Origin: Kitasatospora sp. NBC_01246
GTDB taxonomy: Bacteria > Actinomycetota > Actinomycetes > Streptomycetales > Streptomycetaceae
NCBI RefSeq assembly: GCF_036226505.1
Contig: NZ_CP108484.1
Location: forward strand, 2,976,001-3,040,000
DNA: 64,000 nucleotides
Reading direction: 5' to 3'
Under the pieces are notes generated by a model that made no database searches, was not told where the DNA came from, and was given only the letters and a program-made list of their open reading frames with translations. Position 1 is the stretch's first letter. Every line of letters starts with the position of its first letter. This document shows, one piece after another, positions 30,083-37,429 of the stretch. The translations under genes were made by a program, and so were the position numbers.

Positions 30083-31150
30083 ATGACCGAGAAGCAGATC
30101 GTCGTACTGGGAGCCGGCTACGCGGGGCTGACCGCGGCGACCCGGGCGGGCCGGCACCACCGGGTGACCCTGATCGCCCCGGAGACCCGCTTCCTGCACC
30201 GCGTCCGCCAGCACGAGACCGCCGCCAGCCTCCCCGAGCACCGGCCCGCCCTGGCCGAGGTGGTCCGCGGCCGCGGCGTGCGGCACGTCCCGGCCCGGGC
30301 CACCGGCCTGGACCTCGCCGCCCGCAAGGTCTTCCTGGACACCGGTGAGGCCCTCCCCTACGACACCCTGGTCTACGCCCTCGGCAGCCGCACCGCCTGG
30401 CACGCCGTCCCCGGTGCCGCCGAGCACGCCTACTCCGCCGAGCGGGCCGCCGAACTGGGCGAGCGGCTGCGCACCGCCGAGCGGCCCGGCACCGTCGCCG
30501 TGGTCGGCGGCGGCGCCACCGGCATCGAACTGGCCACCGAGATCGCCGAGGCCCACCCCGCCTGGCGGGTGCGGATCGTCGCCGCCGGACAGGTCGGCGG
30601 CTGGTTCTCGGCCCGTGGCCGGGCCCACGTCCGCACCGTCATGACCCGGCTCGGGATCGAGGTGCACGAGCGGCACACCGTCACCGGGGTCGACGCCGGG
30701 GGCCTCGACACCACCGGCGGCCGGATCCCCGCCGACCTGGTCGCCTGGGCCGCCGCCATGGAGCCGCACCCGCTGGCGGCCGAGGCGGGCCTGACCGTCG
30801 ACCCGGCCGGCCGGGCGGTGGTGGACGGCCACCTGCGCTCCGTCTCGCACCCGGAGGTCCACGTCATCGGCGACGCCGCCGCGGTGACCGTCCCCGGCAC
30901 CGGCACCCTGCGGATGGGCTGCGCCACCGCCCAGCCGATGGGCCGCTACCTCGGCAAGCTGCTCACCGGGCGCACCGACAAACCCTTCGCGTTCCGCTAC
31001 GCCGTGCAGTGCCTGAGCCTCGGCCGCCGGGACGGCCTGGTCCAGCTGATCCACGGCGACGACTCGATGCGGCCCTCGGTGCTGACCGGCCGGGCCGGGC
31101 GGCTGACCAAGGCCGCCATCGTCAACGGCGTGGTCTGGGCGCTGCGTTGA
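30083..31150 (+). CDS. NAD(P)/FAD-dependent oxidoreductase (NDH-2-like)
   Basis: A 355-residue flavoprotein. The FAD-binding motif IVVLGAGYAGLTAATRAG is at the N-terminus, the NAD(P) motif VAVVGGGATGIELATEI is near 145, and VHVIGDAAAV near the C-terminus is the second FAD contact. It is shorter than classical type II NADH dehydrogenases and lacks an obvious membrane helix. ATG at 30083 with GGAGGAGG upstream. Position after the ECF41 sigma gene fits the ECF41-linked oxidoreductases. Electron acceptor unknown. Confidence 0.85.
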   Translation: MTEKQIVVLGAGYAGLTAATRAGRHHRVTLIAPETRFLHRVRQHETAASLPEHRPALAEVVRGRGVRHVPARATGLDLAARKVFLDTGEALPYDTLVYALGSRTAWHAVPGAAEHAYSAERAAELGERLRTAERPGTVAVVGGGATGIELATEIAEAHPAWRVRIVAAGQVGGWFSARGRAHVRTVMTRLGIEVHERHTVTGVDAGGLDTTGGRIPADLVAWAAAMEPHPLAAEAGLTVDPAGRAVVDGHLRSVSHPEVHVIGDAAAVTVPGTGTLRMGCATAQPMGRYLGKLLTGRTDKPFAFRYAVQCLSLGRRDGLVQLIHGDDSMRPSVLTGRAGRLTKAAIVNGVVWALR

Positions 31151-31185
31151 GAGCCTGAGCCGGGCCGCCGCACCGACCGGCCGCC

Positions 31186-31270
31186 GTGCGGACAGGCCGG
31201 CCATTCGGGCAGGCCGACCGTGCGGACAGGCCGGCCATTCGGGCAGGCCGACCGTGCGGACAGGCCGACG
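31186..31270. repeat. 34-bp tandem repeat (built from two 17-bp halves)
   Basis: Copies start at 31186, 31220 and 31254; the last is partial. Each unit joins two similar 17-mers, GTGCGGACAGGCCGGCC and ATTCGGGCAGGCCGACC. It lies between the oxidoreductase stop and the terminator. Confidence 0.85.
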
Positions 31271-31297
31271 GGCCCGGGGCGAGACGCCCCGGGCCCG
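31269..31297. terminator. Bidirectional terminator between oxidoreductase and lepA
   Basis: A perfect 13-bp inverted repeat (CGGGCCCGGGGCG and its complement) with a 3-nt loop, placed between two convergent genes. The 34-bp repeat array abuts it. Confidence 0.8.
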
Positions 31298-31355
31298 TCG
31301 GGCACCGCTGCGGCCGACCCCGCCGGGCCGGCCGGAAACACCCGGCTCGCGCCGG

Positions 31356-33224
31356 CTACTTCTTCTCCTTCGGCGCCTCGGCGTCGGTGGACAGCGCGGC
31401 GATGAAGGCCTCCTGCGGGACCTCCACGCGGCCGACCATCTTCATCCGCTTCTTGCCTTCCTTCTGCTTCTCCAGCAGCTTGCGCTTGCGCGAGATGTCA
31501 CCGCCGTAGCACTTGGCGAGAACGTCCTTGCGGATCGCGCGGACCGTCTCACGGGCGATCACCCGGGAGCCGATGGCGGCCTGGATCGGCACCTCGAACT
31601 GCTGGCGCGGGATCAGCTTCTGCAGCTTGCCGGCCATCATCACGCCGTAGTTGTAGGCCTTGTCCTTGTGCACGATCGCGGAGAACGCGTCCACCGCGTC
31701 GCCGTGCAGCAGGATGTCGACCTTGACCAGCTGGGCGCTCTGCTCGCCGATGGGCTCGTAGTCGAAGGAGCCGTAGCCGCGGGTCTTGGACTTCAACTGG
31801 TCGAAGAAGTCGAAGACGATCTCGGCGAGCGGCAGGGTGTAGCGCAGCTCGACGCGGTCCTCGGAGAGGTAGTCCATGCCCTGGAGGTTGCCGCGACGGG
31901 CCTGGCAGAGCTCCATGATGGCGCCGACGAACTCGTTCGGCGCCAGGATGGTGCCGCGCACGACCGGCTCGTAGACCTCGGCGAGCTTCCCGGTCGGGAA
32001 CTCGCTGGGGTTGGTGACGGTGTGCTCGGTGCCGTCCTCCATCACGACGCGGTAGACCACGTTCGGGGCGGTGGAGATCAGGTCGAGGTTGAACTCGCGC
32101 TCCAGGCGCTCCCGGATGATCTCCAGGTGCAGCAGGCCGAGGAAGCCGCAGCGGTAGCCGAAGCCGAGGGCGACCGAGGTCTCCGGCTCGTAGACCAGCG
32201 CGGCGTCGTTCAGGCGCAGCTTGTCGAGGGCGTCGCGCAGCAGCGGGTAGTCCGAGCCGTCCAGCGGGTACAGGCCGGAGAAGACCATCGGACGCGGGTC
32301 CTTGTAGCCGCCCAGCGCCTCGGTCGCACCCTTGTGCATCGAGGTGATGGTGTCACCGACCTTGGACTGCCGGACGTCCTTCACCCCGGTGATGATGTAG
32401 CCGACCTCGCCGACGCCCAGGCCGTCGGCGACCTTCGGCTCCGGCGAGATGACGCCGATCTCCAGCAGCTCGTGGGTCGCGCCGGTGGACATCATGGCGA
32501 TGCGTTCGCGCTTGGTGAGCTGGCCGTCGACGACCCGGACGTAGGTGACCACGCCGCGGTAGGAGTCGTAGACCGAGTCGAAGATCATCGCGCGGGCCGG
32601 GGCGTCCTTGACGCCGACCGGGGCCGGGATCCTGTCGACCAGGTGGTCGAGCAGCTCCTCGACGCCGAGACCGGTCTTGGCGCTGACCTTGAGCACGTCG
32701 TCCGGGTCGCAGCCGATGATGTGCGCGATCTCGGCGGCGTACTTCTCCGGCTGGGCGGCCGGCAGGTCGATCTTGTTGAGCACCGGGACGATCGTGAGGT
32801 CGTTCTCCAACGCCAGGTACAGGTTGGCGAGGGTCTGCGCCTCGATGCCCTGGGCGGCGTCCACCACGAGGACGGTGCCCTCGCAGGCGGCGAGGGAGCG
32901 GGACACCTCGTACGTGAAGTCCACGTGGCCCGGGGTGTCGATCATGTTGAGGATGTGCGTCGAGCCGGCGTTCGGCCCCGTCTTCGGCGCCCATGGGAGG
33001 CGGACGGCCTGCGACTTGATGGTGATGCCGCGCTCACGCTCGATGTCCATGCGGTCGAGGTACTGGGCGCGCATCTGCCGCGGGTCGACCACACCGGTGA
33101 TCTGGAGCATCCGGTCTGCGAGCGTCGACTTGCCGTGGTCGATGTGGGCGATGATGCAGAAGTTGCGGATCAGCGCCGGGTCGGTACGGCTGGGCTCTGG
33201 CACATTGCTGGGGGTCGCGGGCAC
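31356..33224 (-). CDS. lepA: Elongation factor 4 (LepA)
   Basis: A 622-residue translational GTPase. The P-loop [23 protein letters not shown] and the EF4-specific C-terminal domain ([18 protein letters not shown]) are all present. EF4 acts on the ribosome in initiation and stress. The start is a GTG at 33224 ([16 protein letters not shown]), which matches the S. coelicolor protein as I recall it; an ATG 15 codons upstream remains possible. The gene is convergent with the oxidoreductase. Confidence 0.96.
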   Translation of the reverse strand: MPATPSNVPEPSRTDPALIRNFCIIAHIDHGKSTLADRMLQITGVVDPRQMRAQYLDRMDIERERGITIKSQAVRLPWAPKTGPNAGSTHILNMIDTPGHVDFTYEVSRSLAACEGTVLVVDAAQGIEAQTLANLYLALENDLTIVPVLNKIDLPAAQPEKYAAEIAHIIGCDPDDVLKVSAKTGLGVEELLDHLVDRIPAPVGVKDAPARAMIFDSVYDSYRGVVTYVRVVDGQLTKRERIAMMSTGATHELLEIGVISPEPKVADGLGVGEVGYIITGVKDVRQSKVGDTITSMHKGATEALGGYKDPRPMVFSGLYPLDGSDYPLLRDALDKLRLNDAALVYEPETSVALGFGYRCGFLGLLHLEIIRERLEREFNLDLISTAPNVVYRVVMEDGTEHTVTNPSEFPTGKLAEVYEPVVRGTILAPNEFVGAIMELCQARRGNLQGMDYLSEDRVELRYTLPLAEIVFDFFDQLKSKTRGYGSFDYEPIGEQSAQLVKVDILLHGDAVDAFSAIVHKDKAYNYGVMMAGKLQKLIPRQQFEVPIQAAIGSRVIARETVRAIRKDVLAKCYGGDISRKRKLLEKQKEGKKRMKMVGRVEVPQEAFIAALSTDAEAPKEKK

Positions 33225-33536
33225 CTTGGTCCGATTCTCCGTTGGTCCGGGGGCCGGGGGCGTCCGGGTCATCGCTGACCGGTTTCCCGGGGACCGGACA
33301 GTCGTCCGATCGAAATAGTTCTTCCCATCCTCCCACGAGCGCGACCTCCGCCGCCGTTCGGTTCCACCCGGGCCGCGCCGGGGGTGCTCCGGGGGTCGGT
33401 GCGCGGGTCCGTCCGGGAGTCCGTCGGGGAAGTCCGTCCGGGGCTGGTCCGCGGGCCCGTTCAAGTGCCGCCGCGGGGCCCTTGAACGGCCGTCCCCCTT
33501 CCCGCGCCCCGACCGGTCGGGGCAGGATGGTCGTCC
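33225..33536. other. Divergent intergenic region lepA / monooxygenase-like gene
   Basis: About 312 bases without a gene. It contains three near-copies of GTCCGTCCGGGA (33407-33444) and an AT-rich patch at 33308-33325 likely to hold the lepA promoter. No confident promoter hexamers assigned. Confidence 0.5.
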
Positions 33537-33842
33537 ATGATCCTGGAAAGCGCCCTCCTCGACGTCGTCCCCGGCCAGGAGGACGCGTTCCTCGCCGCCT
33601 TCGCGGAGGCGAAGCCGCTGATCGCGGTCCAGTCCGGCTTCCGCTCCCTCGCGCTGCGCCGCTGCCTCGACGAGGGCCGCGGCGCCAGGTTCCTGCTCCA
33701 GGTGGAATGGGAGACGCTGGAGGACCACACGGAGGGGTTCCGCCGTTCCGCCGAGTACCAGCGGTGGCGCGAGCTGCTGCACCGCTTCTACCGGCCGTTT
33801 CCCGAGGTCGAGCACTACGGCGAGCCGGTACTCCGGGCCTGA
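33537..33842 (+). CDS. Antibiotic biosynthesis monooxygenase (ABM) domain protein
   Basis: A 101-residue protein with the ABM ferredoxin-like fold: [20 protein letters not shown], then [32 protein letters not shown] and [17 protein letters not shown]. Members include cofactor-free quinone-forming oxygenases and heme-degrading enzymes, but many are uncharacterised. ATG at 33537. No neighbouring biosynthetic cluster supports an antibiotic role. Confidence 0.82.
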   Translation: MILESALLDVVPGQEDAFLAAFAEAKPLIAVQSGFRSLALRRCLDEGRGARFLLQVEWETLEDHTEGFRRSAEYQRWRELLHRFYRPFPEVEHYGEPVLRA

Positions 33843-33949
33843 TCCGGATCCGGCCGGTTTGGGTCGTGCGGTACCCCCCTGGTAGCGTGGGGCGCTGCAC
33901 CTGGCCCAGGCATGCCCTCTCAGCAGTCCGGCGGCCGCGCGGTGCAACT

Positions 33950-33978
33950 CTCCCCCAGCCTTCGGCCGGGGGGACCCC
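33950..33978. repeat. Imperfect palindrome in the rpsT leader
   Basis: TCCCCCAGCC-TTC-GGCCGGGGGGA is an imperfect GC hairpin. I recall this sequence as a dispersed intergenic palindrome in many streptomycete genomes. Here it lies about 35 nt ahead of rpsT. Confidence 0.55.
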
Positions 33979-34011
33979 AGAACCGTTTACTGACAAGACT
34001 GAGGCTCCTTC

Positions 34012-34278
34012 GTGGCGAACATCAAGTCCCAGATCAAGCGCAACAAGACCAACGAGAAGGCGCGCCTGCGCAACAAGGCCGTCAAGTCCTCGCTGAAGAC
34101 CGCCCTGCGCAAGGCCCGTGAGGCCGCTGCCGCCGGCGAGACCGAGAAGGCCACCGTGCTGGCCCGCGCCGCCTCCAAGGCGCTGGACAAGGCCGTCAGC
34201 AAGGGCGTCATCCACGCCAACCAGGCCGCCAACAAGAAGTCGGCCATCACCAAGCGCGTCAACGCCGTCCAGGCCTGA
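34012..34278 (+). CDS. rpsT: 30S ribosomal protein S20
   Basis: An 88-residue basic, helical protein starting [20 protein letters not shown] from a GTG at 34012, with the typical [14 protein letters not shown] and [12 protein letters not shown] segments. S20 binds 16S rRNA early in 30S assembly. Its gene stands alone, as usual. Followed by a stretch rich in RNA hairpins. Confidence 0.98.
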   Translation: MANIKSQIKRNKTNEKARLRNKAVKSSLKTALRKAREAAAAGETEKATVLARAASKALDKAVSKGVIHANQAANKKSAITKRVNAVQA

Positions 34279-34360
34279 CTCCGCCGGGGCCCACGGCCCC
34301 GACCGTCCCAGGACGGACCGGCCCTCTACCCGGTCCCCTGAGGCACAAGCTCAAGACTCG

Positions 34361-34474
34361 CACCGCACGCGGCCTGCGTTCGCCACGCGGGTGCGGTGCA
34401 CGAAGATCCACCGGAAGTGCCCGTTCGTAGGCACTTCCCCGACTGCCCGCCCGGTCCCCACCGGGCGGGCAGTC
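34361..34474 (+). terminator. Three consecutive hairpins downstream of rpsT
   Basis: Stems: CACCGCAC at 34361-34368 with 34391-34398; GGAAGTGCC at 34413-34421 with 34430-34438; and a 15-bp perfect stem GACTGCCCGCCCGGT at 34441-34455 with 34460-34474. The last looks like the rpsT terminator. The first two may be a structured 3' UTR. Confidence 0.6.
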
Positions 34475-34540
34475 GTCGTTTCGGGCCGGGGCTTCCGCCG
34501 CGGACGTTCTCGCGCGGATCCCCGTCGCCCGGCGGACCGG

Positions 34541-34745
34541 CTGCGGATCCTGCGGCTGCGGCTTCTGTCGCTGCGGCTGCGGCTGCGGATCCTGTGGCTT
34601 CTGTCGCGTTCTGTGGTCCTGCCGCTATGGTCGGTGACGGCAGCTCGGGGGGCCGCGCTCACGGAAACCGGGCGGGTGGCGGTCGCGTCCCCCTCCCGGG
34701 GGGCCACCGCGTTCCGGGTCACCGTTTCGGGGCACCGTTTCGGGG
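34541..34745. repeat. Low-complexity tandem repeats in a gene-free stretch
   Basis: The gap from 34279 to 34817 holds no convincing gene. Two related blocks of CTGCGG, GGATCCTG and GGCTTCTGTCG units lie at 34541-34606, and CACCGTTTCGGGG is repeated at 34720-34732 and 34733-34745. This fits slippage-prone non-coding DNA upstream of the next gene. Confidence 0.65.
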
Positions 34746-34817
34746 CAGCGTTGCGAGTCACGGTTCCGGGGCGGCACCTTCGTGGCAGGCATCTTCGTCG
34801 ACGCTCAGGGGGCACCT

Positions 34818-35699
34818 ATGACGACGCCACCACCGCCACCACCACCGGCCCAGGGCGGACCGGGATTCGGCGGCTTCCCGCAGCAGCCACCGCCGCCCGG
34901 GACGGCCCCGGGCTTCGGACCTCCGCCCGGACTGCCCGCGTCGCCCGGCCTTCCCGCCTCCCCCGGACTTCCCCCCGCTCCGGGGCCCGTCCCCTCACCC
35001 GGTACGGCCCCCGCCGGGGAGCCCGGGCCGCGCGTGGGGACGGTCAGCAGGGGCGGAAACCTGCGCCGCAACGCCGTCTGGGCGTTCGTCGGCGCCGTGC
35101 TGGCCTCGGCCGCCTGGTCCGGCGCCGTGGCCCTGGTGCCGCGGATCGTCGACAGCGGCTCCCCGGCGCAGAGCCTCCACGGCTACCACGCGGTCGACAG
35201 GCTCTGCGAGTCGGGCACGCTCACCGCGTTCAAGAAGCAGTACCGCATGGTCGACGACTACCCGCTGCAGCACACCGGCCGGTCCGACTCCATGGACATC
35301 ATGCGGTGCTATGCGCTGGTCAAACGGGCGGTCAGCGGGAGCGACGTCGCCGACTACGCCACCCTCGACATCCGCGCCGAACTGCACCGAGCGGTCGACT
35401 CCGCGCCCGAATTCGCCGCCACCCGAAGCTACTTCGAGCAGCAGAAGTACGAGATCACCGATGTGCCGAACCTCGGCCAGGAGGCCTACTTCGCCTACGG
35501 CGACGAGCCGACCAGCTCGGACCAGACCTTCCACGACATCAACCACTACCTACAGGTCCGGGACGGCGGGATGACGTACTCCCTGTTCTGGACGGACAAC
35601 TACCAGGTCGGGAAGAACACCACGCTGGACCGCGAGACCGTCCGCCGGGCGATGCTCGACGACACCCGGGACATCCTGAAGGCGATCGGCGGCTCGTAA
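34818..35699 (+). CDS. Membrane-anchored protein with proline-rich N-terminus, unknown
   Basis: A 293-residue protein. Residues 1-85 are Pro/Gly-rich (MTTPPPPPPPAQGG, repeats of GLPASP), then a basic stretch (GGNLRRNAVW), one membrane helix (AFVGAVLASAAWSGAVALV, about 92-110) and a soluble, presumably extracytoplasmic domain of about 185 residues with several conserved-looking aromatic stretches (YFAYGDEPTSSDQTFHDINH). ATG at 34818 with GGGGG upstream. I do not recognise the outer domain. Confidence 0.8.
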   Translation: MTTPPPPPPPAQGGPGFGGFPQQPPPPGTAPGFGPPPGLPASPGLPASPGLPPAPGPVPSPGTAPAGEPGPRVGTVSRGGNLRRNAVWAFVGAVLASAAWSGAVALVPRIVDSGSPAQSLHGYHAVDRLCESGTLTAFKKQYRMVDDYPLQHTGRSDSMDIMRCYALVKRAVSGSDVADYATLDIRAELHRAVDSAPEFAATRSYFEQQKYEITDVPNLGQEAYFAYGDEPTSSDQTFHDINHYLQVRDGGMTYSLFWTDNYQVGKNTTLDRETVRRAMLDDTRDILKAIGGS

Positions 35700-35743
35700 G
35701 GGCCGGTCGTGGCGGCCGGGTCGGGAGGGTTTCCCGTGGGGCC

Positions 35744-35775
35744 GGTCGGGCCGGTCGGGTCGGTCGGGTCGGTCG
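35744..35775. repeat. 9-bp tandem repeat GGTCGGGTC
   Basis: GGTCGGGCC, GGTCGGGTC, GGTCGGGTC and a partial fourth unit lie between the convergent stops of the proline-rich protein gene and holA. Confidence 0.7.
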
Positions 35776-35844
35776 CAGGAGCTGCTCGTGGCGGCCGGCC
35801 GTCCCGGCGGGCGGGCTCGGGTCGCCGGGGCGCCCGTGCCGGGA

Positions 35845-36846
35845 TCAGTAGGAACGGCCCCCGGAGCCGGCGCGCGCGGCCCGGGCGACGGCCACCACGG
35901 CCCGCTCCAGCGCGAAGGCGGGGTCGTCGGAGCCGCCCTTGACGGCCGCGTCCGCCTGGGCGATCGCCGTCAGGGCCGTGGCCACGCCGTCGCCCGTCCA
36001 GCCGCGCATCTGCTGGCGGACCCGCTCGACCTTCCACGGGGGCATCCCCAGCTCGCGGGCCAGATCGGCCGGGCGCATGTTCCGCCCGGTGGTCGCCAGC
36101 CGACCGATGCTGCGGACCCCGGACGCCAGCGCGTAGGTGATACCGGTCGGCGGCTGCCCGACGGCCAGCGCCCAGCGCAACCGCTCCAGCGCCTCGGCGG
36201 CCCGGCCGGTGACCGCGAAGTCCGCCACCTCGAAGCCGGTGGCCTCGGCCCGGCCGCTGTAGTAGCGGGCCACCACCGTCTCGTCGATGGTGCCCTCGAC
36301 GTCCGAGGTGAGCTGGCTGCACGCGGCCGCCAGCTCGCGGAGGTCACTGCCGAGCGCGTCCAGCAGGGCCTGGCACGCCTCCGGGGTGGCCGACCTGCCG
36401 AGCGTGCGGAACTCTCCCCGGACGAAGGCCAGCCGGTCCGACGCCTTCGCCAGCTTCGCGCAGGCGACCTCACGGCCGCCGGCCTTCCGCCCGGCGTCCA
36501 GCAGGCCCTTGCCCTTGGCGCCGCCCGCGTGCACCAGCACCACGATCACCTCGTCGGCCGGGGCCTCGATGTACGCCTTGAGCTCCTTGACGGAGTCGGC
36601 GGAGAGGTCCTGGGCGGCCCGGACGACGATCACCTTGCGCTCGGCGAACAGCGAGGGCGTGGTCAGCTCGGCGAGGCTGCCGGGCTGCAGGGTCCCGGGC
36701 GGGAGGTCCCGCACATCGGTGTCCGGATCCGCAGCCCTCGCCGCCGCCACCACCTGGGCGACCGCGCGGTCGAGCAGCAGCTCCTCCTGGCCGACCGCGA
36801 GGGTCAGCGGGGCGAGCAGGTCGTCGGGTGCACTCTTCCTGGCCAT
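35845..36846 (-). CDS. holA: DNA polymerase III subunit delta
   Basis: A 333-residue clamp-loader subunit that opens the sliding clamp. N-terminal AAA-like domain without P-loop (LTLAVGQEELLLDRAVAQVV), central LFAERKVIVVRAAQDL, and the C-terminal helical collar (GMPPWKVERVRQQMRGW). The start is the ATG at 36846 (MARKSAPDDLLAPL). It lies between rpsT and comEC, as in other streptomycetes. Confidence 0.94.
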   Translation of the reverse strand: MARKSAPDDLLAPLTLAVGQEELLLDRAVAQVVAAARAADPDTDVRDLPPGTLQPGSLAELTTPSLFAERKVIVVRAAQDLSADSVKELKAYIEAPADEVIVVLVHAGGAKGKGLLDAGRKAGGREVACAKLAKASDRLAFVRGEFRTLGRSATPEACQALLDALGSDLRELAAACSQLTSDVEGTIDETVVARYYSGRAEATGFEVADFAVTGRAAEALERLRWALAVGQPPTGITYALASGVRSIGRLATTGRNMRPADLARELGMPPWKVERVRQQMRGWTGDGVATALTAIAQADAAVKGGSDDPAFALERAVVAVARAARAGSGGRSY

Positions 36847-37024
36847 CGCCTACCAGCATCCCATGGGGTGGGGACACTCCCACCCGGAGGAACGACCGGC
36901 GGGCGGGGGTGGGCGGGCCGGGTCCGACGGCCGGAGGGGCGGAGCCGCCGGGGGTGGGCCAGCGTGGGCCCGACCAGTGGGGGGTGTGCTCCGACGCGGG
37001 AGGCGCTCCCGGGAGAATGGGCCG

Positions 37025-37318
37025 GTGACCGAACACCTCACCACCGACCAGCCGGACGACTTCGACCCGAGCGCCCGGCAGCTCCTCGTCCTGCCCGACC
37101 GCGATGCCGCCGAGGACGCCACGGAGGAACTCAGCGCCAACCACCCCGACCTCGGCGAACTCGAAATCGTCCGGGACGCCCTCGCCGGCGAGGACGACGC
37201 CGAGGACGCCCAGTGGCTGGTGGTCGTGGAACCCCCCGAGGACGGCTGGACCGCGGAGCTGCTCCGCGCCCTGGACGCCGTCGCCGCCGAGCACGAGGGG
37301 TGGCGCGAGGAGGGCTGA
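37025..37318 (+). CDS. Acidic small protein, 97 aa, unknown
   Basis: GTG start at 37025 with GGGAGAA upstream. Strongly acidic: QLLVLPDRDAAEDATEEL, DLGELEIVRDALAGEDDAED, QWLVVVEPPEDGW. Predicted to alternate strands and helices in a small alpha/beta fold. No motif or family recognised. It lies alone on the plus strand between holA (divergent) and comEC (convergent). Confidence 0.75.
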   Translation: MTEHLTTDQPDDFDPSARQLLVLPDRDAAEDATEELSANHPDLGELEIVRDALAGEDDAEDAQWLVVVEPPEDGWTAELLRALDAVAAEHEGWREEG

Positions 37319-37379
37319 TCCGTCGGCCCCGCCAGGTCCTCCGGGGCCCGCCCCCACCCCCCACCCCCGCTCCCCCTCC

Positions 37380-37414
37380 CCGCCCTCTCCACCTCCTCCC
37401 TGTGGAGAGGGCGG
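37380..37414 (+). terminator. Terminator after the 97-aa gene
   Basis: A perfect 13-bp inverted repeat (CCGCCCTCTCCAC / GTGGAGAGGGCGG) around a 9-nt loop. It lies between convergent genes and may serve comEC too. Confidence 0.75.
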
Positions 37415-37429
37415 GTTGAGCGAGAGGGC

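Noticed and set aside
31186..31270. CRISPR-like array
   Set aside because: The repeats are directly adjacent with no unique spacers, and no cas genes occur.
33537..33842. Assignment of the ABM protein to an antibiotic pathway
   Set aside because: Its neighbours are lepA and rpsT, with no biosynthetic genes nearby.
34012..34282. T-box or other riboswitch upstream of rpsT, lepA or leuS
   Set aside because: No T-box consensus (AGGGTGGNACCGCG) or known riboswitch core is visible; leuS control fits a peptide leader instead.
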